Source: an uncultured Alphaproteobacteria bacterium
GTDB lineage: Bacteria; Pseudomonadota; Alphaproteobacteria; Caulobacterales; Hyphomonadaceae
NCBI GenBank assembly: GCA_903842595.1
Contig: CAIMMO010000002.1
Span: 1-64,000 of the forward strand
Reading direction: 5' to 3'
DNA: 64,000 nt
Below are positions 32,418-41,466 of the stretch, piece by piece. The notes under the pieces are model-generated. The model was not told the origin of the DNA and did no database searches. It saw only the letters and a program-made list of their open reading frames with translations. The first letter of the stretch is position 1; the number at the start of each line of letters is the position of its first letter. A program made the translations under genes and the position numbers.

Positions 32418-33041
32418 TCAGGTTTTATGCGTCGCCGCAATCCGCGTGCCGTTGATCGCCTTGGCGGACGTGTAGGCTGGCCGCGCCCGCACGCGTTCTG
32501 CATACGTCTCGAATGCTGGACAACCCGGGATGGACTTGAAGGCCAGACCCCAGTCGATCGTGCTGCCGACATACACATCCGCCGCGGTGAATGTCTTGCC
32601 GCACACAAAGTCGCGCCCGGTCAGCATCTTCTCCATCGCGCTCACGGCGCCGTCGAACGATCCGAAGCCCGCCATGCCATCGCGGCCCTCCGGCACGTGC
32701 CACCCCAGCGCCCGTGCCGTAACAGCCTGCTCCATTGGTCCTGCCGCAAACAGTGTGAAGCGGTAGTAGTCGGCCAGCTCCGCCGCGCCTGCAGGTTTCA
32801 ACTTCGCCTGCGGAAATGCGTCGGCAAGATACAAGCATATAGCCGCAGCCTCCGTCACGACCTTCCCGTCATGGCGGATCGTCGGCACCTTACCCATCGG
32901 GTTGACCGCGAGGAAGTCCGCGCTCTTGTTTCCACCCGGCCCGAAATCGAGCCAGTTGGTCGTGTAGGGGTGGCCCAGCTCCTCCAGCATCCAGTGCGCG
33001 ATCTGGCCGCGGCTCATCGGATTGGTCCAGAATTCGATCAT
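32418..33041 (-). CDS. Glutathione S-transferase family protein
   Basis: Cytosolic thioredoxin-fold plus helical-domain protein of 207 residues. The N-terminal domain shows MIEFWTNPMSRGQIAHWMLEE with a Ser at the catalytic place, VNPMGKVPTI with the cis-proline, and VTEAAAICLYLAD that binds the gamma-glutamyl group. The C-terminal helical domain ends with the usual FETYAERVRARPAY. AGGAG lies eight bases before ATG 33041. The stop is two bases from the convergent DUF262-DUF1524 stop. Substrate not evident. Confidence 0.9.
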   Translation of the reverse strand: MIEFWTNPMSRGQIAHWMLEELGHPYTTNWLDFGPGGNKSADFLAVNPMGKVPTIRHDGKVVTEAAAICLYLADAFPQAKLKPAGAAELADYYRFTLFAAGPMEQAVTARALGWHVPEGRDGMAGFGSFDGAVSAMEKMLTGRDFVCGKTFTAADVYVGSTIDWGLAFKSIPGCPAFETYAERVRARPAYTSAKAINGTRIAATHKT

Positions 33042-33213
33042 CGGTGAAACTCCTGTACGGAATGCTTCAGACACTGCCGCTCGCGCAGGCCGCCATCAAT
33101 GCCGCGTCCATCCCGCCAGAGATGTGTCAGCAGCAGGCGTGGACCGCTGCGCGAACAGTGATAGCCTGCCGCCAACCGGCCGCCAAAAGACGCCGGACCA
33201 CGGGGAGATTGTC

Positions 33214-33966
33214 ATGAAACCAGCCCGCACGCTGTTGCTCGCCATTGTGCTCGCCGCCATGCCGCAGGCCTGCACGACGCCCGCGCCGCAATCGGCAACA
33301 GAAGCCGCCGCCCCCAGCATCGTCATCTATCACGCCGAAGGCCGCCGCTCGGAGCGCGTGGTCTGGCTGTGCGAGGAGTTGGGCCTGCCCTACGAACTCA
33401 AATTCCGCCGTGGCGACGTCGCCGGCTCCTTCGCCGACATCCAGGCCGTGAACCCCGGAATGCGGGTCGCGCCGACCGTGTTCTATAATGGCGAGCTGCT
33501 GGTCGAATCCGGCGCTATCCTAGAATTTCTGCTCGATCGTCATGGCGGCGGCCGCCTCGTCCCGGAAACCAGCTCCCCCGATTACGCCACCCACCTCCGC
33601 TTCATGCACTACGCCGAAGGCACACTCGCCTCGGACGCCGTGGCCGACTATCGCGTCGCACGCGCCACCGACGGAAAGGCGCCGCGCGGCGAGAAGGAAA
33701 CGGACGGCCAGCGCGCGATGCGCTTCGCGGAAGACCATCTGGCGAAGCACCCGTATTTCGGCGGCTCGCAATTCACCGCCGCCGACATCATGATGGTGTT
33801 TCCGATCAGCTACGCCATACGCATGAACGTCGCCGACCCGGCCAAGTATCCCAATATCGCGGCCTGGCAGCAAAAAGTCGAAGCCCGCCCTGCCTTCCAG
33901 CGCATGCTCACCAAGGCTCGCCCCGACGGTCGCGTCAGCCCGCCACCATCGCTGACGATGCCTTAA
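33214..33966 (+). CDS. Apparently exported glutathione S-transferase-like protein
   Basis: Protein of 250 residues. Residues 1-22 (MKPARTLLLAIVLAAMPQAC) look like a secretion signal ending near a cysteine, though PQAC is not a good lipobox. From residue about 37 a full GST follows: IVIYHAEGRRSERVVWLCEELGLPY, VNPGMRVAPTVFYNGELLVESGAILEFLL and a helical domain ending VEARPAFQRML. Canonical GSTs are cytosolic, and glutathione is scarce in the periplasm, so an exported GST is unusual. GGGAG lies a few bases before ATG 33214. Divergent from the GST at 32418. Confidence 0.75.
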   Translation: MKPARTLLLAIVLAAMPQACTTPAPQSATEAAAPSIVIYHAEGRRSERVVWLCEELGLPYELKFRRGDVAGSFADIQAVNPGMRVAPTVFYNGELLVESGAILEFLLDRHGGGRLVPETSSPDYATHLRFMHYAEGTLASDAVADYRVARATDGKAPRGEKETDGQRAMRFAEDHLAKHPYFGGSQFTAADIMMVFPISYAIRMNVADPAKYPNIAAWQQKVEARPAFQRMLTKARPDGRVSPPPSLTMP

Positions 33967-34062
33967 CCACATCATCAGGTCAGTTGTCTTGGCGCCAATA
34001 CGCCGGACACACCAAGTCCGCCATGTCAGCGGCGCCACGCCTCGCCAGGAAAGAGATACAGC

Positions 34063-35262
34063 ATGCAGGCGCCGCCAGGCGCGACCTCTGACGCCGGGCA
34101 TCTCGCAAGGCCGGTCAACACACGCGTCGCACTGATCTTTCTGTTCCTTGGCAACATCGTCATCGGCTCCGGCGTTCTCGCTCCCGCCGCGATGATCAAC
34201 GCCATGCCAGCCGACCTTGGCGTGAGCACCGTCGCTATCGGCGCGCTCATCGGCTGGGGAGCCGTCGTGCTGTGCGTCGGCGCGCCGACCTTCGGCTTCT
34301 TCACCAACCGCATCGATCGCCGTACATTGCTGGCCGCTTCGCTCCTGCTCTACGCAGCGGGCCATGCGGCCTCCGTCTTCGCCCCCGACTATGCGACGCT
34401 GATGATCACACGTCTGGTCATGATCAGCGGCGCCGCCATCTTCACACCGCAGGCGGCCAGCGCCGTGGCGTTGATGGTTCCGGAAGATCGCCGCGCCGGC
34501 GCCGTCGCCTTCGTCTTCATGGGCTGGGCCGTCGCTACGGCCGTCGTCATCCCCTTCATGAGCATCATCGGCGAGGCGCTGAGCTGGCGCGCCATCTATG
34601 CCGGCATCGCTGCTGCAGCGTTCCTGTCTGCAGTCGGCGTCGTTGTGCTGATGCCCGCGAAGCTTTACGCCAACCGCATGTCGCTGCGCTTGTGGGGCGA
34701 TGTCCTAACCCGACCTGCCATTCTCACTCTGCTCGCAGCAACTGCGCTGCAGATTACCGGCCAGTTCACCCTCTACCCCTATCTCGCCGCAGAGTTGCGT
34801 CGCGCCAGCCTCGCGGACTCATCCGGTGTCGCTCTCGCCCTCGGCCTCTCCGGAGCGGCGGGATTGATGGGATCGATCCTCGCAGCGCGGCTGGTCTCAT
34901 CCATCGGCGCCGCGCGGATGCACCTGATCTGCCTCTTCGCCATGGCGGCAGGCCTGACCGGCTGGTCCATCTTCTCGAACACGCTGACCTTTGCTCTCGC
35001 CAGCGTCTTCATATGGGGCCTCGGCTTCGGCGCCGGCATATCGATGCAGCAGGCCCGGCTGATCTCTGTGGCGCCAGCGCTCGCCTCGGCCTCCGTCGCC
35101 CTCAACACGTCCGTGCTCTATCTCGGACAGGCATCAGGCTCAGCCATCGGCGGCGACCTCATAACCCGCAACCTGCAAGGCCTCATGAGCATCACAGGCG
35201 TAGCCTTCATCCTCGCCGCCATCTTGGCGTCGTGGTGGGCGAAGCGGAGATACGGGGCCTAG
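34063..35262 (+). CDS. MFS transporter
   Basis: Inner-membrane transporter of 399 residues with about 12 helices, starting FLFLGNIVIGSGVLAPAAM. The conserved loop 2-3 motif region reads GFFTNRIDRRTLL. It resembles drug:H+ antiporter-1 type sugar/arabinose efflux permeases. Substrate unknown. Its stop overlaps the convergent prfC stop by four bases. Confidence 0.85.
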   Translation: MQAPPGATSDAGHLARPVNTRVALIFLFLGNIVIGSGVLAPAAMINAMPADLGVSTVAIGALIGWGAVVLCVGAPTFGFFTNRIDRRTLLAASLLLYAAGHAASVFAPDYATLMITRLVMISGAAIFTPQAASAVALMVPEDRRAGAVAFVFMGWAVATAVVIPFMSIIGEALSWRAIYAGIAAAAFLSAVGVVVLMPAKLYANRMSLRLWGDVLTRPAILTLLAATALQITGQFTLYPYLAAELRRASLADSSGVALALGLSGAAGLMGSILAARLVSSIGAARMHLICLFAMAAGLTGWSIFSNTLTFALASVFIWGLGFGAGISMQQARLISVAPALASASVALNTSVLYLGQASGSAIGGDLITRNLQGLMSITGVAFILAAILASWWAKRRYGA

Positions 35263-36857
35263 ACCCGCTCTTTCGTCTTCGTGAACCGGATCGCCGGGTT
35301 CCTGTCGGACACATAGCCGACATCCCACGCGTTCTTTGCAAGAAAGACGGGCGCACCATCAAGGTCCTTGGCAATCGTGCTGCGGTTCGTCTCAAGGAAC
35401 GCATCCAATTTCGGGCGATCGTCACTCGCCAGCCAGCGCGCCGCCGCCCATGGGCTCGCCTCGAAAATTACTTCGAGATTGTTCTCCGTCGCGATCCGTT
35501 CGGCCATCACTTCGATCTGCAGCTGGCCGACCGCCCCCACGATCATGTCCGATCCGATCTCCGGCGTGAACAGCTGCGTCACGCCTTCTTCCGCCAGCCC
35601 TTCCAGCGCCTTGCGCAGGTGCTTGGACTTCATCGGATCCTTTGTCCGCACGCGGCGCAGGATCTCCGGCGCGAAGTTCGGGATCCCTGCGAACTGCACA
35701 TTGCCGCTCTCGCTCAGCGCATCACCCACGCGCAGCTGTCCATGGTTCGGAATGCCGATCACGTCGCCACCAAACGCCTCGTCTGCAATCTCGCGGTCCT
35801 GCGCCATGAACATCACCGGCGAGGTAATGCCGATCTGCTTGCCCGCCACGGTCTTCAATCGCATGCCACGCTGGAACTTGCCCGACACCATGCGGAAGAA
35901 GGCGATGCGGTCGCGGTGGTTGGGGTCCATGTTCGCCTGGATCTTGAACACAAAGCCGCTGACTTCCTTGTTCTCCGGACCTACCGGCACAGGATTGCCC
36001 TTCACCTTTGCCTTCTGCACGCGCGGCGCTGGCGCCTCGAGCCAGATCGTGTCGAGCAGTTCCTTCACGCCGAAATGGCGAAGCGCCGAGCCGAACACTA
36101 CCGGCGTCATGTGACCCTCACGGTAGGACTGATGGTCGTAAGGCTTGCACACGCCAGCCGCCATCTCCGCCTGCTCGGCCATCTCCGCCTGCTCGCCGGT
36201 ATCCATCATCTCGTCGAAACGATCCTTGCCGACGCGCTCCGTCTTGAACTCCACCGATCCATCATGCTGCACGATGCGCTGGTAGGTGATGAACTCGCCA
36301 TTGCGTAGATCCTGCATCCCACGCAAGCGATCGCCGGACCCTTGCGGCCAGTAAAGCGGCGAGGCCGACATCGCCAGCTTCTGCTCGATCTCGTCGAGCA
36401 GCTGGAACGGATCCTGCGCCTCGCGGTCCATCTTGTTGATGTAGGTGATGATCGGAATGTCTCGCAGGCGGCACACTTCGAACAGCTTCAGCGTCTGCGG
36501 CTCGATGCCCTTCGCCGCGTCCAGCACCATGATCGCCGAGTCCGCCGCCGTCAGTGTGCGATAGGTGTCTTCCGAGAAGTCCTCGTGGCCCGGCGTGTCC
36601 AGAAGGTTGAACACGCAGTCCTGATATTCGAACGTCATCACCGACGCCGAGACCGAGATGCCGCGGTCACGCTCGATTTTCATCCAGTCCGACATCGTGC
36701 GCCGCCGCTCGCCGCGCGCCTTCACCGCGCCCGCCATGCGGATCGCGCCGCCCGCCAGCAGCAGGTTCTCCGTCAGCGTCGTCTTGCCGGCGTCCGGGTG
36801 CGCAATGATCGCAAATGTGCGCCGCCGCGCTGCTTCTTCTTGGGGTGTCAGGGCCAT
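35259..36857 (-). CDS. prfC: Peptide chain release factor 3
   Basis: Translational GTPase of 532 residues that recycles RF1/RF2 from the ribosome after termination. G1 is AHPDAGKTT near residue 18; the switch region has RGISVSASVMTF; G3 is DTPGHEDFSEDTYR; G4 is NKMD. Domains II and III follow (GFVFKIQANMDPNHRDRIAF and GAVGQLQIEVMAERI). Length and all motifs fit RF3. The 678-codon plus-strand frame opposite is a shadow. Confidence 0.96.
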   Translation of the reverse strand: MALTPQEEAARRRTFAIIAHPDAGKTTLTENLLLAGGAIRMAGAVKARGERRRTMSDWMKIERDRGISVSASVMTFEYQDCVFNLLDTPGHEDFSEDTYRTLTAADSAIMVLDAAKGIEPQTLKLFEVCRLRDIPIITYINKMDREAQDPFQLLDEIEQKLAMSASPLYWPQGSGDRLRGMQDLRNGEFITYQRIVQHDGSVEFKTERVGKDRFDEMMDTGEQAEMAEQAEMAAGVCKPYDHQSYREGHMTPVVFGSALRHFGVKELLDTIWLEAPAPRVQKAKVKGNPVPVGPENKEVSGFVFKIQANMDPNHRDRIAFFRMVSGKFQRGMRLKTVAGKQIGITSPVMFMAQDREIADEAFGGDVIGIPNHGQLRVGDALSESGNVQFAGIPNFAPEILRRVRTKDPMKSKHLRKALEGLAEEGVTQLFTPEIGSDMIVGAVGQLQIEVMAERIATENNLEVIFEASPWAAARWLASDDRPKLDAFLETNRSTIAKDLDGAPVFLAKNAWDVGYVSDRNPAIRFTKTKERV

Positions 36858-36975
36858 GGGGCGGGGGCATACAGGGGGCCGGGCTCGCCCGCAACCGCCG
36901 TCAGGCGACTGCGGCGACGCGCTTGCCGAAATCAGTCCCGTGATGGAAAGTACTGGGTCAAACTAGTGGGAATGG

Positions 36976-37377
36976 ATGCGTAAGTTCCTGACGATGCTGC
37001 TGATAGCAGGGACTGCCGTGTCGGCACTGGCCGACCCTGTCGTCTACGAGTGCCGGATCGACAGGCGCGGCAACGTCAAACTCTCCGGCGGGATGCGCGC
37101 CCAACTCGAGATGATGGAGCGCTTTGCGATCGATGCCGACGCCGGAAGAGCCTGCCTTCTGGGTGTCCCAGCCTGCTCGCCATTTTTCGGAACGCTGACC
37201 GTCTCACAAAAGGAAGGCAGGATATCCGGTGGCGGCGCGCGCGTGGCTGTCAGCAAACCGATCACGCTGGTCTATCTCCCCGACCGGAGCCAGGCGGTCA
37301 TGACCTTCGACACCTCGCAAGTCACAACGCGACAAGACGGCTGGAGCGCGACGGACCTCAGGGTCGTTATCCCATGA
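36976..37377 (+). CDS. Small secreted hypothetical protein
   Basis: Protein of 133 residues with a signal peptide (MRKFLTMLLIAGTAVSALA) and a mature beta-rich domain containing three cysteines (VYECRID, RACLLGVPAC). No family recognised. Its stop TGA overlaps the ATG of the following GST gene (ATGA at 37374), so the two are translationally coupled. Confidence 0.65.
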   Translation: MRKFLTMLLIAGTAVSALADPVVYECRIDRRGNVKLSGGMRAQLEMMERFAIDADAGRACLLGVPACSPFFGTLTVSQKEGRISGGGARVAVSKPITLVYLPDRSQAVMTFDTSQVTTRQDGWSATDLRVVIP

Positions 37378-37976
37378 ACCTCTTCTACTCGCCGACCTCG
37401 CCCTACGCCCGCAAATGCCGGGTCGTCGCGATCGAAAAGGGGCTTGCTCCGCAGCTTCGCATCATCCCCGCCTCGCCTATGTCCAATCCGCCCGAACTGC
37501 ACGCCGCCAACCCACTCGGCAAGGTGCCCGCGCTCGTCCTTCCGGATGGCCGCTGCATCGTCGATAGCCGCGTCATCTGCGAATACCTCGACACGCAGAC
37601 GGCAGACCCCCACCTCATCCCAACGGATGCCGCAGCCCGCATCGACTGTCGCACGCGCGAGGCGCTGGCCGACGGCATCGCCGACGCAGCCTTCCAGCGC
37701 ACGATGGAGCGCCTCCGCCCCGAACCGCAGCGCTCGACTGACTGGAACACGCGCTGGACCAGCGCCATCCGCCGCGCCGTCGCGCACTTCAACGCCAACA
37801 TCCCCGATCGTCCGCAACCGGACCTTGGCGACATCGCGCTCGCCTGTGCGCTCGCCTATGTCGACTTCCGCCACGCCGATCTCGGCTGGGACGCCGATGC
37901 ACCAGCCCTGCGCGCGTGGCTCGCCACAATGCTTGCGCGACCCGGCCTCGCCGAAACCACGCCTCCCTCGACCTGA
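37374..37976 (+). CDS. Glutathione S-transferase family protein
   Basis: Cytosolic GST of 200 residues. Opens MNLFYSPTSPYARKCRVVAIEKGL with Ser/Cys at the active-site turn, then NPLGKVPALVL (cis-proline) and IVDSRVICEYLD. The helical C-terminal domain is shorter than average. Third GST-like gene in six kilobases. The start overlaps the preceding stop by four bases. Reaction not known. Confidence 0.88.
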   Translation: MNLFYSPTSPYARKCRVVAIEKGLAPQLRIIPASPMSNPPELHAANPLGKVPALVLPDGRCIVDSRVICEYLDTQTADPHLIPTDAAARIDCRTREALADGIADAAFQRTMERLRPEPQRSTDWNTRWTSAIRRAVAHFNANIPDRPQPDLGDIALACALAYVDFRHADLGWDADAPALRAWLATMLARPGLAETTPPST

Positions 37977-38042
37977 CCGGAAGGTCTTCTCAGCCGAACC
38001 TGCTCGTTAAACCCGCCGATTGCGCCAACCCAACGGCGAGGG

Positions 38043-38387
38043 TCACGGCATTTCGCGCACAGGCTCGGTCAGGAAGTGCCGCCCGTCCCGATCCTCGATC
38101 TCGATCACCCAGAGGTCGCGGTCCGCGCTTCGCCGCTTTGCGATCAGCGCATCCACCCCCGCCTCATCATCAGCCCCTAGCCGCTCGAACATGCCCGGCC
38201 CCTCCGGATTGAACGCCGGCGCATACAGCTGCGCCTCACCCCTGGCGCGGGTCACCTTTACCATCACATCGCCGCGGTCCTCGTCCCCACGATGGACGAC
38301 CGTGGCGAACGCGCCAGCGCCGGTGGCGCGGCGCAACAGGGCCGAAACCCAGATATGAGCGGGAATCTCGCGAGGCATTGCGCGCAT
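38043..38387 (-). CDS. DUF1491 family protein
   Basis: Protein of 114 residues matching DUF1491, a small alphaproteobacterial family. Diagnostic stretches are AHIWVSALLRRATGAGAFA near the start, RGDEDRGDVMVKV in the middle and DLWVIEIEDRDGRHFL near the end. Function unknown in the family. An internal ATG at 38378 is an alternative start. Confidence 0.85.
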   Translation of the reverse strand: MRAMPREIPAHIWVSALLRRATGAGAFATVVHRGDEDRGDVMVKVTRARGEAQLYAPAFNPEGPGMFERLGADDEAGVDALIAKRRSADRDLWVIEIEDRDGRHFLTEPVREMP

Positions 38388-38463
38388 TTACCACAAATCT
38401 GCAAGCTGGCGCCCCGTTTGCAAACGTTTTTGAAGTACCGCGTAAACCAATTGGGCAGTTGCC

Positions 38464-38616
38464 TTGATCGAGACCGCCACCCTGATCGTCGCCCAGCCCA
38501 CCGCCGAGGCCCAGCGCATCGGCGTCTACGTCCTCGCGGCGATCGTTGGCCTGCTGGTTTGCGGCGCCATTTCCGTGGCCAAGGAACTCCGCCAGGAGAT
38601 GGCTGACCGGCCGTAA
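38464..38616 (+). CDS. Putative 50-residue single-span membrane protein
   Basis: From TTG 38464 the reading is a short N-terminal stretch (IETATLIVAQPTAEAQRIG), one clear helix (VYVLAAIVGLLVCGAISVA) and a charged tail KELRQEMADRP. The topology is sensible and the spacing to the next gene is 35 bases, but the start codon is rare and no ribosome site is clear. Confidence 0.4.
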   Translation: MIETATLIVAQPTAEAQRIGVYVLAAIVGLLVCGAISVAKELRQEMADRP

Positions 38617-38651
38617 ACGCATCCTAAATCGGGCTAGCCTAGCGTCCGCTC

Positions 38652-39563
38652 ATGCTGGCGCGCTTCCTTTCCCTGACATTCCTCACTATCGCCATAGCGC
38701 CCATCGCGCTGGCCGACGCCGCAGCCCTGCGCCGCACCTGGCTCGAACGTGTCGCGATCAGCGCCGCGGACAAGGCCTGCGCACTGTTCTCCGAAGGTGA
38801 ACGCCTTGCCCTCCGCTCTGGCCTGTACCAGGTCGAGGGCGAACTCCTGCGCGCCAAGCAGAACCGCGCCGAAATGACCCGTCTCGCCGCCGAAGTCTCC
38901 GAGCACGCAAAGGACCTCGGCTGTGGCCACCCGGATGTCGTCTCCGTCGCCGCGACCGTGCGCAGCAGCTACCGCCAGTTCGCGAAGACCAGCTACATCG
39001 AATACCCCGCCGCCCGCTCCACCTGGGGCGCCTCGCGCTCGGAGCACGACAAGTGGGCGATCAGCCAGACCGACAAGGCGTCCGGTCTAATCTTCGGCCT
39101 GCGCCGCACGCCCGGCAAGCCGGACGAATTCCGCCTCGCCGCAGCCATGCCCGCACGCGGCGCAACGCCTGCCTCCGCCCAGTTGGTCTTCCGCGATGTC
39201 GAGAAGATGCCCGATCCGTGGTTCGGCTCGCTCTCGGGCAAGGACGGCAAGCTCGCCGCGCCTCCGCGCGCCACATCCCGCCTTATCTGGGCCAGCAAGG
39301 TCATGGCCGGCAAGAACGAAGTCGGCGAGCCGATATGGATCTTCGTCTTCGACGCAAGCGCCATCGACCAGCTGGAACTGCTCGATCCGCGGGAAGCCGT
39401 GCAGGTGAACCTGCTGGCCGCACCGCGTGCGAAGGACCAGACTACCCGGCAGGTGACATTCGAACTCGGCGACTTCCGCGCCGCCCGCGCCTTCGCGATG
39501 ATCCCGAAAGCCGACTTTGCGACCCAGACCGCAGCCGAACCAACAGCGCCAGCCGGCCATTGA
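38652..39563 (+). CDS. Secreted hypothetical protein
   Basis: Exported protein of 303 residues with a signal peptide ending PIALADA. The N-terminal domain is helical and carries two cysteines (DKACALF, KDLGCGHPDV). A region from about 110 to 250 with WGASRSEHDKW and RLIWASKV is probably beta-rich. Unrecognised, but resembles proteins of the same architecture common in Hyphomonadaceae-like genomes. Complete. Confidence 0.7.
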   Translation: MLARFLSLTFLTIAIAPIALADAAALRRTWLERVAISAADKACALFSEGERLALRSGLYQVEGELLRAKQNRAEMTRLAAEVSEHAKDLGCGHPDVVSVAATVRSSYRQFAKTSYIEYPAARSTWGASRSEHDKWAISQTDKASGLIFGLRRTPGKPDEFRLAAAMPARGATPASAQLVFRDVEKMPDPWFGSLSGKDGKLAAPPRATSRLIWASKVMAGKNEVGEPIWIFVFDASAIDQLELLDPREAVQVNLLAAPRAKDQTTRQVTFELGDFRAARAFAMIPKADFATQTAAEPTAPAGH

Positions 39564-39663
39564 ATCGCTGAAGCAACGATTTTTCACTGGCCGTCGCTAC
39601 ACAGGCCATTGATCGGCGCGCCCACGCAGGCAAGATGCCCCCATTCGCAAACGGGCGCCCGCC

Positions 39664-39858
39664 ATGGCCGATATCGTCAACCTCAACGACCGCCGCAAGC
39701 GCAAGGCGCGCGAACAGAAGGAAACCGACGCCGCCGCCAACCGCCTCCTCTTCGGTCGCACCAAGGGCGAGAAGCAGCGCGACACCAAACAGAAAGACGC
39801 CGAGATCCGCAAACTCGACGGCGCCAGGCGCGAACGCGACGACAAGACCGATACCTGA
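39664..39858 (+). CDS. DUF4169 family protein
   Basis: Protein of 64 residues that fits DUF4169, a short, highly basic alphaproteobacterial family. It begins MADIVNLNDRRKRKAREQKE, continues with GRTKGEKQRDTKQKDAEI and ends acidic. Probably an alpha-helical nucleic-acid or ribosome-associated protein, though that is a guess. The DUF1963 gene starts 21 bases after its stop. Confidence 0.85.
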   Translation: MADIVNLNDRRKRKAREQKETDAAANRLLFGRTKGEKQRDTKQKDAEIRKLDGARRERDDKTDT

Positions 39859-39879
39859 TCGCGCCGACGGAGGCACCCC

Positions 39880-40638
39880 TTGTTCAACTGGCTCTCGCCA
39901 TTCGGCGCCGCCATCAAGGCGACCGAGCTTCCCATGCTCGCCGCCAGCTTCGATGGCTCCCCGCCGCGTACGCGAACCTCCAGCCAGCTCGGAGGACGCC
40001 CCTGGTGGCCCGCAGGCATGGCCTACCCGGTCGATCGGGAGGGCCGCCCGCTCATGCTGCTGGCGCAGCTGAATTTCGCTGACATGCCCCGTCTCGCCCC
40101 ATTCCCCGACGCAGGCCTGCTGCAGATATTCATCGGCCGCGACGATCTCTATGGCTGCACCTTCTGCGACACGAACGGCGGCGACGAATTTGCATGCGTC
40201 TTCCATCACGACACAGCCGCACCTGCAGCAATACCAGTTGATCCAGCATTCGATCCACCGAACAACTACTCGCCACTCGACAGGCCACTCGAAGCCATCG
40301 CGCTGACGTTCAGCCTGTCACGCATGCCGGTCGATCCGACGGACTACCGCCTGAGCAAGCTGCTGCCGAAACTCTTCAACGACGAAAACAAGCTCGAAGC
40401 CTATCAAAACGGACTTCAGACGCCACCGATACGTCTCGGTGGCTATCCGAGCTTCACTCAGGAAGACCCGCGCAGCTACAATGAACCAGGCGGGATCGGC
40501 GATTTCAACCTTCTCACCGTCGATACAGCGGACGGAATCATGTGGGGCGATTCCGGCGTCGCACAGTTCTTCATGCACGAAGACGACCTGCGCCGACGCG
40601 ATTTTTCCAAAGTGCGCTACAACTGGGATTGCTGCTGA
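39880..40638 (+). CDS. DUF1963 (YwqG-like) protein
   Basis: Cytosolic protein of 252 residues from a TTG start supported by GGAGG eight bases upstream. Motifs of the family: LGGRPWWPAGMAYP, MLLAQLNFADMP, GLLQIFIG, later LGGYPSFTQEDPR, GDFNLLTVDTADGIMWGDSGVAQFFMH. DUF1963/YwqG proteins have an SMI1-like fold of unknown role, sometimes in toxin-immunity contexts. No toxin is adjacent here. Complete. Confidence 0.82.
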   Translation: MFNWLSPFGAAIKATELPMLAASFDGSPPRTRTSSQLGGRPWWPAGMAYPVDREGRPLMLLAQLNFADMPRLAPFPDAGLLQIFIGRDDLYGCTFCDTNGGDEFACVFHHDTAAPAAIPVDPAFDPPNNYSPLDRPLEAIALTFSLSRMPVDPTDYRLSKLLPKLFNDENKLEAYQNGLQTPPIRLGGYPSFTQEDPRSYNEPGGIGDFNLLTVDTADGIMWGDSGVAQFFMHEDDLRRRDFSKVRYNWDCC

Positions 40639-40642
40639 GCGT

Positions 40643-41104
40643 TCAGAACCGCCCCTGCGCCTGGTACGCCGCAATGAAGGGCGCATAGTCCACAGGAACT
40701 GTCTCCGCCCGCAGCCCACCCTCGACAAAGGTCACCCATGGCTGCGCACTCCGCGTGTAGGTATCGCCCACCGGCTGCACCCAGCTTGTATCGTCAAGCG
40801 TACCGCCTCGCAGGCTGTACACGCCCGTCGACGGGACGCCGCCGTTCACGATTCGCGTCCCGCACGCGCCGCAGAACAGGCCGCACCGGGTCGATCCACG
40901 ATCAGACACCCACTCAACGCGCGCCGGATCCCCGGCGGTGAATCGAACCGCCGCCTCCGCGACGATGACCGAGACGTTAAACGCCGAACCGCTGATCCTC
41001 TGACAGTTCGTGCAGTGGCAGATGTAGATCATCACCGGCGGCGCGCTGACTTCGTAACGCAGCGCGCCGCACATGCACCCGCCAATCAGCGGCAAAGACG
41101 CCAT
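40643..41104 (-). CDS. GFA/CENP-V domain protein
   Basis: Protein of 153 residues of the glutathione-dependent formaldehyde-activating (GFA) fold. Zinc-binding cysteines are arranged as expected: GGCMCGALRYE, ICHCTNCQRISGSAF and LFCGACGTRI. Many members are not formaldehyde enzymes, so the reaction is open. ATG 41104 is preferred over 41116 because GGAGG lies five bases before it. Confidence 0.88.
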   Translation of the reverse strand: MASLPLIGGCMCGALRYEVSAPPVMIYICHCTNCQRISGSAFNVSVIVAEAAVRFTAGDPARVEWVSDRGSTRCGLFCGACGTRIVNGGVPSTGVYSLRGGTLDDTSWVQPVGDTYTRSAQPWVTFVEGGLRAETVPVDYAPFIAAYQAQGRF

Positions 41105-41466
41105 CTCACCCTCCATCGACCAGCAAGCCTGATATCACGCCGACATGTCAGAACCTGGCAGCATTGCAGCGCACCATAACGAAGCGTCGACGTCATCGTT
41201 CCCACTGCCATGATGCGTCACGCCAGCGCCTCAATCCGGGCAACGAATTCACAACCTCAGGAGCAGAGACTCTTTCCGAGGCTCGCCACGAGTGCCCGCT
41301 ATGTTGGGACTTACGCACATCCCGACAAGCTTCACCATCACGATGTTTGCGACCGTCTTCGCTACGCCGATGTTCGTGATGCTGTTTGTGCCGACGCTCG
41401 GCTGAGGGAAGTGGTCGCTTGTGAATCTCGCCGCTTCGCCTAGAGTGGGCGCACGGGGAGACGAGA
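41105..41466. other. Intergenic region, 362 bases
   Basis: No supported gene. A 34-codon hydrophobic reading (41301-41405, MLGLTHIPTSFTITMFATVF...) is the only curiosity; it has no clear ribosome site. The last 60 bases carry GGGAG for the gene at 41467. Confidence 0.5.

Noticed and set aside
34272-36308. 678-codon plus-strand frame over the MFS and prfC genes
   Set aside because: It crosses both a same-strand MFS gene in another frame and the antisense of prfC; both real genes have strong motifs.
41301-41405. 34-codon hydrophobic frame as a membrane peptide or toxin
   Set aside because: No ribosome site, no partner gene and no conserved feature; kept only as a note in the intergenic entry.
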